Below, piece after piece: positions 51,291-59,322 of a DNA stretch of 64,000 bases. Within the stretch, counting starts at the first letter, position 1. Each line of letters begins with the position of its first letter. The notes under the pieces were generated by a model. It was not told where the DNA came from. It made no database searches and saw only the letters and a list, made by a program, of their open reading frames with translations. Origin of the DNA: Paenibacillus sp. FSL K6-1096 (GTDB taxonomy: Bacteria; Bacillota; Bacilli; Paenibacillales; Paenibacillaceae); the NCBI RefSeq assembly GCF_037977055.1, contig NZ_CP150274.1:7068001-7132000 (forward strand), in the 5' to 3' direction. The position numbers and the translations under genes were made by a program.

Positions 51291-53036
51291 ATGTGGAAGC
51301 TTAGGGGATTCATGAAGCCGTATGCACTCTGGTGCGTGCTTGCCCCGCTTTTAATGGTTGTTGAAGTGGTAATGGACCTGCTGCAGCCGGCGCTGATGGC
51401 CAGCATTGTGGACAAAGGTCTGATGACGAATGACCTGCCGCATATCCTGAAGACGGGCGGAATCATGATTGGTATTGCTATAATAGGCATGTTTGGGGGC
51501 GCGGGCTGTGCTTATTTTACAAGTCTGGCTTCACAGCATTTCGGCAATGATCTGCGGATCAAGCTGTTTGAACATATCCAGACCTTCTCGAACCGCAATC
51601 TGGACCGGCTGAAAACAGGCTCGCTGATTACCCGGCTGACGAATGATGTGGTGCAGTTGCAGACGTTCGTGCAGATGATCCTGCGGAACTTCATCCGCTC
51701 TCCGCTGCTGCTGATCGGCAGTCTGGTGATGGCGATTTCGATCAGCCCCTCACTGGCGACGGTTCTCCTGGCTGCGGTGCCACTCCTGTTCATCCTGCTG
51801 TATGTGCTGATTAAGCTGTCTTTTCCGCTGTTTGCCCGGATGCAGGAGAAGCTGGACGGTGTGAGCAATGTGCTGCAGGAGAATCTCTCCGGCATCCGCG
51901 TGATCAAGGCCTTCGTGCGTGCAGATCATGAGCAGAAGCGCTTCGATGACGCCAATACGGGCTATACGGATACAGGTATCCGGGCTATCCGTCTGATGGC
52001 GCTGAATATGCCGCTGATGATGCTGATTCTGAACGCAAGTATTATAGCCGTCCTCTGGTTCGGCGGGCTGCAGAACTGGAGCGGTAAGCTTCCGGTCGGT
52101 GAACTGATTGCATTCATTAACTACGTCACCCAATTGCTGATGTCCATGATGATGATGAGCAATATGCTGGCCTTCGTGTCGCGTGCCAAGGTATCGGGGG
52201 ACCGGGTGAATGAAGTATTCGCTACGGTAAGTGAGATTACAGAGCCTCTGCAGGCGGATAACGCGGCAATTACGCAAGGACGAATTGAATTCGATAAGGT
52301 ATCCTTCGCCTATAACCGGGACGATAAGAATCTGGTGCTGGAGGAGATCAGCTTCACTGCCCGTCCCGGGGAGACAGTTGCCATTCTGGGAGCCACCGGT
52401 GCGGGAAAATCTACCCTGGTCAGCCTGATTCCAAGGTTCTATGAGGTGCTGTCGGGTGCGGTCAAGATTGACGGCACGGACATCCGGCAGATCAGCATCG
52501 GGCATCTGCGCAGCCGGATCGGCTTCGTGATGCAGCAGTCGCTGCTCTTCAGCGGCAGCATCAGGGACAACATCCGTTACGGCCGCCCGGAGGCTACGGA
52601 TGAAGAAGTGCAGCAGGCGGCAGTATCCGCCGAAGCTCACGGGTTCATCTCCGCCCTGCCGCAAGGATACGATACCGTACTGGGGCAGCGGGGAGTCAAC
52701 CTGTCGGGCGGACAGAAGCAGCGCCTGTCGATTGCCCGCGCGCTATTGATTCGGCCAGCGGTTCTGATCCTGGATGACAGCACCAGTGCCCTTGATGCGG
52801 TGACTGAAGCCCGTATCCGTCTGCTGCTGAAGACCGAGCTTACGGATTGCACGGTCGTTATGATTGCCCAGCGGTTATCCTCGATCATCGATGCGGACCG
52901 CATCCTGATCCTGGAGAACGGCCGGATCGCCGCCCAGGGGACGCACGCTGAGCTTATGGCCGGCAGCGAGATCTACCGGGATATCCGCCAGTCGCAGCAG
53001 AAGGAAGAGGAGGAGCCTTATGTCCAGTCATCCTAA
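51291..53036 (+). CDS. ABC exporter subunit 1 (heterodimeric multidrug type), degenerate ATP site
   Basis: 581 residues. Six-helix membrane domain (1-310) and an ATPase domain with Walker A GATGAGKST, signature LSGGQKQR and Walker B AVLILDDSTSALD. The catalytic Glu after Walker B is Asp, as in the non-canonical half of heterodimers such as LmrCD/BmrCD/YfiBC. Its 3' end overlaps the next gene by 17 bases, so the subunits are made together. It would export lipophilic compounds or drugs from the membrane. ATGAAGGTGGACGA precedes the ATG. Confidence 0.93.
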   Translation: MWKLRGFMKPYALWCVLAPLLMVVEVVMDLLQPALMASIVDKGLMTNDLPHILKTGGIMIGIAIIGMFGGAGCAYFTSLASQHFGNDLRIKLFEHIQTFSNRNLDRLKTGSLITRLTNDVVQLQTFVQMILRNFIRSPLLLIGSLVMAISISPSLATVLLAAVPLLFILLYVLIKLSFPLFARMQEKLDGVSNVLQENLSGIRVIKAFVRADHEQKRFDDANTGYTDTGIRAIRLMALNMPLMMLILNASIIAVLWFGGLQNWSGKLPVGELIAFINYVTQLLMSMMMMSNMLAFVSRAKVSGDRVNEVFATVSEITEPLQADNAAITQGRIEFDKVSFAYNRDDKNLVLEEISFTARPGETVAILGATGAGKSTLVSLIPRFYEVLSGAVKIDGTDIRQISIGHLRSRIGFVMQQSLLFSGSIRDNIRYGRPEATDEEVQQAAVSAEAHGFISALPQGYDTVLGQRGVNLSGGQKQRLSIARALLIRPAVLILDDSTSALDAVTEARIRLLLKTELTDCTVVMIAQRLSSIIDADRILILENGRIAAQGTHAELMAGSEIYRDIRQSQQKEEEEPYVQSS

Positions 53037-54858
53037 TGGGGCCCCGTCTCCCGGCCGTCCCGGAGGCTTGGGCGGCCCTCCCGTACGGGGAAGTGCTGCA
53101 CCCAAGGTAAGGGCGAAGAACAGCAAAGCGACGGTTAGACGGATCTGGTCTTATCTGAGCCGCCAGCGGGCAGGGCTGCTGATGGTCTACATATTTACTG
53201 TATTGAATGCCGTTCTGGCACTGGTCGGACCCTATCTGCTCGGCAAGGCCATCGATTCGGCAATTATCCCCCGGGATTACGGGCTGCTCATCCGGTTCTG
53301 CATCATGCTGGGCGGAATTTATCTGCTGGGGAGCGCAGTCTCCTGGGTGCAGGCTTACGTGATGACGTCCGTATCACAGCGCACGGTATATGAGCTAAGG
53401 CGGGATCTGTTCGCGAAGTATCAGGAGCTGCCGGTCGGATTTTTTGACACTCATGCCAGTGGTGAGCTGATGAGCCGGGCTACCAATGATATTGATAACG
53501 TATCGAATTCACTGAATCAGAGTGTGACCCAACTGCTCAACAGCCTGATCATGCTCAGCGGCTCTCTCGTTATTATGCTGCTGCTGAATGTTCCGCTGAC
53601 GCTGATTGCGCTGATTACCGTTCCGCTGGTCGTGCTGGCCAGCCGCCGGATTACCGGCTTAAGCCGGCGTTATTTCAAGAATCAGCAGCGGCATCTGGGG
53701 GAGCTTAACGGCTTCATTGAAGAGGCGGTCAGCGGGCAGAAGGTCATCAAGCAATACCGCAGGGAGCAATCAGAGGTGGCCAGATTCCGCACCATCAGCG
53801 ATGAGCTGAACAATGCCAGCATCAAGGCGCAGATCGTATCCGGTCTGGTCGGACCGGTGATGAATATGCTCAGCAACCTAAATTTTGCGCTGATTGCGGG
53901 TATCGGCGGCTGGATGGCCTACAAGGGAATGGTCACCGTAGGCATCATTGTCAGCATTCTGAACTACGCCAAGCAATTCAGCCGGCCGGTCTCGGAGCTG
54001 GCGAACCAGTACAATCTGATCCAGTCGGCCATCGCCGGGGCGGAGCGTGTGTTCGAAGTGATGGATATGCCTTCGGAATACAGCGGGGAGCAGCCGCAGC
54101 CGCTTGACAGAATACGCGGGGAAGTGATTTTTCGTCAGGTGGTCTTCGGCTATCAGCCGGATGCGCCCATTCTGAACGGAGTCAGCTTCACGGCACAGCC
54201 AGGCGAGATGATTGCTCTCGTCGGTCCGACCGGGGCAGGAAAGACAACCATTGTCAATCTGCTGACCCGCTTCTATGAGGTGGACGGCGGGGAGGTCTTG
54301 GTCGATGGCAAGGACATCCGGGCATTGAACAAAAATGAGCTGAGACGACAGCTCGGCATGGTGCTGCAGGACGCGCATGTCTTCTCGGGAACGATCCGCG
54401 AGAATATCCGCTTCGGGCGTCTGGATGCGACCGACCGCGAGGTGGAGGAGGCGGCGACCCTGGCCAATGTCAGCGGGTTCATCGCACGGCTGCCGCAGGG
54501 CTACGACACGCTGCTGGGCACAGACGGAACGACCTTAAGCCACGGTCAGCGCCAGCTCCTGACGATTGCCCGTGCCATCCTGGCTGATCCGGCCATCCTT
54601 ATCCTCGATGAGGCCACCAGCAGCGTGGATACGCGGACAGAGATGCATATCCAGCAGGCCATGCGCACGCTGATGAAGGGCAGGACCAGCTTCGTGATCG
54701 CCCACAGACTCAGCACCATCCGGGATGCCGACCGCATTCTTGTCATTCAGGGCGGCCACATCGCCGAGCAGGGCAGCCACGCCGAGCTGCTGGCGCTGGA
54801 AGGCATCTATCATGAGCTGTACAACAGCCAGTTCAAGCAGGCGATTCAAGCGGGGTAA
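53020..54858 (+). CDS. ABC exporter subunit 2 (heterodimeric multidrug type)
   Basis: 612 residues. A Pro/Gly-rich N-terminal tail (HPNGAPSPGRPGGLGGPP), six helices, then Walker A GPTGAGKTT, Walker B AILILDEATSSVD with the catalytic Glu, and an altered signature LSHGQRQ. The canonical site uses this Glu with LSGGQ of subunit 1. The other site pairs subunit 1 Walker motifs with LSHGQ, a matched degenerate site. AGGAGGAGCC precedes the ATG at 53020 inside subunit 1. A strong terminator follows. Confidence 0.94.
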   Translation: MSSHPNGAPSPGRPGGLGGPPVRGSAAPKVRAKNSKATVRRIWSYLSRQRAGLLMVYIFTVLNAVLALVGPYLLGKAIDSAIIPRDYGLLIRFCIMLGGIYLLGSAVSWVQAYVMTSVSQRTVYELRRDLFAKYQELPVGFFDTHASGELMSRATNDIDNVSNSLNQSVTQLLNSLIMLSGSLVIMLLLNVPLTLIALITVPLVVLASRRITGLSRRYFKNQQRHLGELNGFIEEAVSGQKVIKQYRREQSEVARFRTISDELNNASIKAQIVSGLVGPVMNMLSNLNFALIAGIGGWMAYKGMVTVGIIVSILNYAKQFSRPVSELANQYNLIQSAIAGAERVFEVMDMPSEYSGEQPQPLDRIRGEVIFRQVVFGYQPDAPILNGVSFTAQPGEMIALVGPTGAGKTTIVNLLTRFYEVDGGEVLVDGKDIRALNKNELRRQLGMVLQDAHVFSGTIRENIRFGRLDATDREVEEAATLANVSGFIARLPQGYDTLLGTDGTTLSHGQRQLLTIARAILADPAILILDEATSSVDTRTEMHIQQAMRTLMKGRTSFVIAHRLSTIRDADRILVIQGGHIAEQGSHAELLALEGIYHELYNSQFKQAIQAG

Positions 54859-54900
54859 CAGCAGAGCGGAAGACATCTTCCGCTCCAGTGAATTTCTTAA

Positions 54901-54928
54901 GAGCAGCGCGGTGTGCTGCTCTTTTTTT
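54901..54928 (+). terminator. Rho-independent terminator
   Basis: GAGCAGC pairs with GCTGCTC, then seven T residues; a second hairpin, GAGCGGAAGA/TCTTCCGCTC, stands just before it at 54864-54885. Confidence 0.9.
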
Positions 54929-54957
54929 GATGATGGCGGGGAGGTGCGAGGCCGGAT

Positions 54958-55460
54958 TTAAGCGAAAAACCGATCACAATCCGCTCGCGGGCAGGCACGT
55001 GACCAAATCTAATCGAAAAACTGATCACATTGGGCTCAAGCGCAGGCGACGGCTCGAATGCATGTGGAAAACAGCATACATTGGGCTCAAACGCAGGCGA
55101 CGGCTCGAATGTATGCGGAAAACAGACATTGGGCTCAAACGCAGGCGACGGCTCGAATGTATGTGGAAAACAGCATACATTGGGCTCAAACGCAGGCGAC
55201 GGCTCGAATGTATGTGGAAAACAGCATACATTGGGCTCAAACGCAGGCGACGGCTCGAATGTATGTGGAAAACAGCATACATTGGGCTCAAGCGCAGGCG
55301 ACGGTGCGAATGTATGCGGAAAACAGCACACATTCGCATTCGCTCGCGGAATGGTCCATGGCCAAATATAGTCGAAAACCGGTCACAATCCGCCCGGGCG
55401 GGGGTGTTACACTGGTGCGAGGGTGCGCGGCCCCAATGTAATCGGAAAACCCATTACAAA
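54958..55460 (+). repeat. Hairpin repeat array 3 (51-bp period)
   Basis: About ten units. The central six are nearly identical: AATGTATG, TGGAAAACAG, CATACATT, then TGGGCTCAAACGCAGGCGAC and GGCTCG, period 51; one unit is six bases shorter. Edge units carry the TAATCG/CGATTA-type arms (TCTAATCG, CTGATCACATT; TGTAATCG, CCCATTACA), so both arm types coexist. The array fills the gap between the ABC exporter and the response regulator. Because 51 is a multiple of three, long false frames run through it on both strands. From 55461 to 55683 nothing further was recognised. Confidence 0.92.
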
Positions 55461-55683
55461 TTCAGTTCCCCCTGTCGGCGCTATTTCGTCCAAACGGATA
55501 AGTCTTAATTTTCTTCGCGGATACGGTTCTGTTTCTACTAGAAGAAGCCGATAATGCTAATATTATCAGACCATTGTCAGTCAGACCTATTACTATTTCC
55601 CCGCATGATGGATCAGGACACATAAAGGACATACCGCTAGACTATGATGTGAGATATAAACGCTTGGAAAGCAGGGAGTTCTA

Positions 55684-56364
55684 TTGAAGAAAAAATTGCT
55701 GCTTGTCGAAGATGAGCTGCGGATTCGCGAGCTGGTCTCGGATTATTTCATCCGCGACGGCTGGGAGGTACGCGAGGCTGACAACGGCCAGGATGCGCTG
55801 CTCTGGTTCGATTCGCTGCTGCCGGATCTGCTGATTCTCGATATTATGATGCCCAAGCTGGACGGCTTCGAGGTGTGCCGGGAGATCCGCCGCAAATCAG
55901 CTACCCCGATTATTCTCCTGACCGCCAAGTCCGCCGATGATGACAAAATCCACGGCTTTGAGCTCGGAGCGGATGATTATGTCACCAAGCCCTTCAGTCC
56001 CAAGGTGCTGGTCGCCCGGGCCAACGCGCTGATGAAGCGGGTGGAGGGTGCCCATGAGCCGGAGTCCGGGGTGGTGAGGTTCGGCACGGCAATCTTCAAT
56101 ACGCTGGCGCACCGCCTGGAGGTGGAAGGCGCAGATGTGGAGCTGACCCCGAAGGAATATGATCTCCTGTGGCTCCTGGTCCGCAACAAAGGCACGGTGA
56201 TAGCTAGAGATACGATCCTCAGCCGGGTGTGGGGCATTGAATTTGAGGGGGATTCCCGCGTGGTGGACAGCCATATCAAGAAATTGCGCAGCAAGCTGGG
56301 TTATGAATCCCGCTTCATCCGTACCGTTGTAGGCACAGGCTACAGATTCGAGGACGAGGAATGA
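55684..56364 (+). CDS. OmpR-family response regulator
   Basis: 226 residues from a TTG at 55684 with GCAGGGAG before it. Receiver domain (LLVEDELRIREL; phospho-Asp53 in LLILDIMMPKLDG; Lys in DDYVTKPFS) and winged helix (ELTPKEYDLLWLLVRNKG, RVVDSHIKKLRSKL, VVGTGYRFE). It overlaps the kinase gene by four bases. Target genes unknown; the downstream pssA and DedA genes suggest membrane-lipid control, by position only. Confidence 0.94.
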   Translation: MKKKLLLVEDELRIRELVSDYFIRDGWEVREADNGQDALLWFDSLLPDLLILDIMMPKLDGFEVCREIRRKSATPIILLTAKSADDDKIHGFELGADDYVTKPFSPKVLVARANALMKRVEGAHEPESGVVRFGTAIFNTLAHRLEVEGADVELTPKEYDLLWLLVRNKGTVIARDTILSRVWGIEFEGDSRVVDSHIKKLRSKLGYESRFIRTVVGTGYRFEDEE

Positions 56365-58115
56365 AAAGATGGAGCATTACCTTTAAGCTTTTTGTAATGA
56401 CCGTGATCTTCTTTGTGTGCTTTTACGGCATGGTGATTCTGGGACAGTTCCTGTTCTTCGACAGCTTCTATCAGCATCAGAAGGAGGCCCGCGTCGAGAA
56501 GCAGCTCAAGAGCTTCGCGGCCAGCTATACGCACGAGGCCTGGAGCCGGAACCGGACGTCCCGCGAGCTGGTGCGGTTCATGCTGCGTAACAAGACGCAG
56601 ATGATTATTCTGAGGCCGGACGGCCGGATGAAATCCGAAGATCCGTTCCGCATGAGGGTGATGGATGAATCGGGTAAGGTGCAGATAGTTCCCATGTCGC
56701 TGTTCATGAACCAGTATGGGGACATGCTGCGGAATGCCGATCTGAAGGAGAATGATCAGGTTACGGTTGTGGGAGAGCATTTCACAGACGAGAGCGCACT
56801 CGGGGATACCTTCTATCCGTTCACCATTACCAAGCAGGGACAACCGCCGGTCGGCGAGGAGGATGAAGGCGGGGCCAGCACTATTTCCGGGACGATTACC
56901 GAGCTGGTACTGCCGGACCTGAAGCTCTGGAATCCTCGGCAGGGCATCCTCTACGAAGCCATGGAGGAGTGGTTCCCGCTGACCCCGGAGCAGCTCACGA
57001 AGCTGCGTAATCTGGATACGGTACAAGAGGATTGGACCGCGCCCTGGAGCGGTATCCGCAATTCGGTCCTGATTGTGCCTGTAGAGCGGGCGGGCGGGGA
57101 GATCGAGCTTCTGTTCACGGTAACCTCCATGCAGGATATCAGGGATTCCAATGCTGCGCTGCGCTGGTTCTTTCTATACCTGGGCCTCGGCGGATTTGCG
57201 CTGATCCTGGTTCTGTCACTTTTTTATTCCAAAATGGTGACCCGCCCGCTAATCAAGCTCAATAATACCGCGAAACGGATGGTGGCGCTTGATTTCAGCG
57301 GTCCTCCTTCGATCCGCCAGAAGGATGAGCTGGGCAACCTGTCCAGAAGCATGTTCATCTTGTCACAGAGCCTCGACTCTGCGCTCACCGAGCTTCGCGA
57401 GACGAATCAGCAGCTGGTGGAAGAGATGGAACAGAAGAAGAAGCTGGAGCAGATGCAGCAGGAGTTTTTTGCCAGCGCCTCCCATGAATTGAAGACCCCG
57501 CTCAGCATTATCAAGGGCTTCGCCGAAGGGCTGGAGGACGGAGTAAGCGCCGGCAAGCAGGATCATTATATTAAAGTCATTATCGAGGAAGCCGACAAAA
57601 TGGAGTTCCTGGTCAAGGATATGCTGGACCTGGCCCGTCTGGAATCGGGGACAATCAAGCTGCGCCGCACCTCCTTCATGCTCAGTGAGCTGACCGAGAA
57701 GGTCACGGATAAGCTGGTCCATTCCCTGCAGGCCAAACAGCTCGATGTAGTCGTCATTCCTGCGAATGAACAGCCTGTCTATGCAGATGAGACCTGGATT
57801 GAGCAGGTGATCAGCAATCTGCTGACCAATGCGATCAGGCACGCCGAAGAAGGCAGCACAATAACCGTTATGCTGGTGAGTCAGGCTAAGGATCTTTTAT
57901 TCTCTGTTTATAACACCGGGGAGCAGATCCCCGAGGATCAGCTTAAGCATATCTGGGAGCGGTTCTACCGGATTGAGCCGTCCCGCAGCCGCCTGACCGG
58001 AGGGACCGGACTCGGCCTCTCGATCGCGAAGCAGATTCTGGATATGCACGGCTGCCGCTATACAGTGAGCAACACTAAGGACGGCGTTTGCTTCAATATT
58101 ACGTTTGTCGGCTAA
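56361..58115 (+). CDS. Sensor histidine kinase
   Basis: 584 residues. First helix near residues 8-35 (FKLFVMTVIFFVCFYGMVILGQFLFF), an extracellular sensor of about 230 residues, second helix near 272-293 (FFLYLGLGGFALILVLSLFYS), HAMP, then HisKA SASHELKTPLSIIKG (His375) and HATPase (NLLTNAIRHA, GTGLGLSIAKQIL). The extracellular part has PFTITKQGQPPVGEEDEG and many acidic residues; no known sensor family is recognised. Translationally coupled to the response regulator. Confidence 0.93.
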   Translation: MKRWSITFKLFVMTVIFFVCFYGMVILGQFLFFDSFYQHQKEARVEKQLKSFAASYTHEAWSRNRTSRELVRFMLRNKTQMIILRPDGRMKSEDPFRMRVMDESGKVQIVPMSLFMNQYGDMLRNADLKENDQVTVVGEHFTDESALGDTFYPFTITKQGQPPVGEEDEGGASTISGTITELVLPDLKLWNPRQGILYEAMEEWFPLTPEQLTKLRNLDTVQEDWTAPWSGIRNSVLIVPVERAGGEIELLFTVTSMQDIRDSNAALRWFFLYLGLGGFALILVLSLFYSKMVTRPLIKLNNTAKRMVALDFSGPPSIRQKDELGNLSRSMFILSQSLDSALTELRETNQQLVEEMEQKKKLEQMQQEFFASASHELKTPLSIIKGFAEGLEDGVSAGKQDHYIKVIIEEADKMEFLVKDMLDLARLESGTIKLRRTSFMLSELTEKVTDKLVHSLQAKQLDVVVIPANEQPVYADETWIEQVISNLLTNAIRHAEEGSTITVMLVSQAKDLLFSVYNTGEQIPEDQLKHIWERFYRIEPSRSRLTGGTGLGLSIAKQILDMHGCRYTVSNTKDGVCFNITFVG

Positions 58116-58155
58116 GGCATCCGTTATCATTTTGTCAGAAAAGGAGTGAACCAGC

Positions 58156-58680
58156 ATGAAATGGAACTGGCTGCCCTCAATGTGCACGCTGGGTAACCTG
58201 GGCCTCGGCTCATTCTCGCTGCTATTCACCATTCAAGAACGTTATCATCTCGCTTTATCTATGATTCTGCTGGCGGCCCTGTGCGATGTGATGGACGGGC
58301 TGCTGGCCCGGATGCTGCACTGCACCAGCGATTTCGGCAAACAGCTGGATTCGCTGGCGGATATTATCTCCTTCGGCATCGCCCCGGCCTTCCTGATTCT
58401 GTTCCATCGTCTGGAGAATGTGCATGCGCTCGGGACTGCGGCAGCTGTCGTGTTCCTGTTCTGCGGTGCGCTGCGCCTGGCCAGATTCAATATCTCAGCT
58501 CCCGCCAAAGGATTCACCGGTATTCCGATTACAGCCGCAGGAGTCATTCTCTCAGTAGTTGCGCTGACCAGTGACCGGCTGAAGCCGGAGCTGATCGTTC
58601 TGATTATGGGCCTCTTGTCCATGCTGATGATTAGCAGAGTCCCGTTCCCCTCCATCAAAAATATCGTTAACAGGAAGTGA
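58156..58680 (+). CDS. pssA: CDP-diacylglycerol-serine O-phosphatidyltransferase
   Basis: 174 residues. The CDP-alcohol phosphatidyltransferase motif D-G-x2-A-R-x8-G-x3-D-x3-D is complete: DGLLARMLHCTSDFGKQLDS followed by LAD. Five to six helices; similar in size to B. subtilis PssA. It makes phosphatidylserine, the precursor of phosphatidylethanolamine. AAAGGAGTG precedes the ATG; DedA gene follows after six bases. Other CDP-alcohol transferases share the motif, so PssA is likely but not proven; no psd is next to it. Confidence 0.85.
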   Translation: MKWNWLPSMCTLGNLGLGSFSLLFTIQERYHLALSMILLAALCDVMDGLLARMLHCTSDFGKQLDSLADIISFGIAPAFLILFHRLENVHALGTAAAVVFLFCGALRLARFNISAPAKGFTGIPITAAGVILSVVALTSDRLKPELIVLIMGLLSMLMISRVPFPSIKNIVNRK

Positions 58681-58686
58681 ACTATC

Positions 58687-59181
58687 ATGCCATGGGTCAT
58701 TGAGATGATCTCACAATACGGATATATAGCAATTTTTGCTCTGCTGGCACTGGGGCTGCTCGGGCTTCCGGTTCCGGATGAGCTGCTGACGCTCTTCGTC
58801 GGCTATTTATCCTCCACAATGGTGCTGGATTACTCTCTCTCGGTCCTGGTGTGCTTCATAGGCTCTATCACCGGTATGATGATCAGTTATACCATTGGTC
58901 TTCGGGTAGGCCAGCCGGTGGTGGACCGGTACGGGAAATGGGTGGGGCTGACGCCGAGAAGATTCGCCAGTGTCAAACGCTGGTTCTTCCGGTTCGGCAA
59001 CTGGACAATCTTCATCGCCTATTTCGTCCCCGGCATCCGCCATGTAACCAGCTATGTCTCCGGCATCAGCGCCATGTCGTTCAGGAAGTATCTGGCGGTT
59101 ACGGTGGCCGGTGCCTTCCTCTGGTCGCTGCTGTTCGTATCGATCGGCTATCTGGTCGGCTCCAGGCTGAGCTTCGTCTAA
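58687..59181 (+). CDS. DedA family membrane protein
   Basis: 164 residues, shorter than the usual DedA (about 200). LGLPVPDELLTLFVGYLSS, GSITGMMISYTIGLRVGQPVV, FFRFGNWTIFIAYFVPGIRH and TSYVSGISAMSFRKYL are the family segments with conserved E, R and the FxPGxR-type loop. DedA proteins help lipid flipping (undecaprenyl phosphate or phosphatidylethanolamine). Next to pssA this suggests a lipid unit with the two-component genes. Confidence 0.92.
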   Translation: MPWVIEMISQYGYIAIFALLALGLLGLPVPDELLTLFVGYLSSTMVLDYSLSVLVCFIGSITGMMISYTIGLRVGQPVVDRYGKWVGLTPRRFASVKRWFFRFGNWTIFIAYFVPGIRHVTSYVSGISAMSFRKYLAVTVAGAFLWSLLFVSIGYLVGSRLSFV

Positions 59182-59183
59182 GT

Positions 59184-59212
59184 TTGGAAGCCAGGTAATA
59201 ATCTTCTATAAT
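59184..59212 (+). promoter_or_regulatory. Sigma-A-like promoter
   Basis: TTGGAA, exactly 17 bases, TATAAT, about 110 bases before the GNAT-fusion gene. Confidence 0.65.
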
Positions 59213-59322
59213 TGAATTAGATCTTACAGCGGTTAATTCATCTGTTATATACTACAAATAGTTAAAGTGGTTATTTATTCTATTCTGCGAGAATACCAGT
59301 GATCCGAGGAGGTCTGTCTGCA

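Noticed and set aside
54897..55508. Long repeat-containing reading frames on both strands of array 3
   Set aside because: They arise because the period (51) is a multiple of three. No ribosome site or plausible start, and frames are open in several phases at once.
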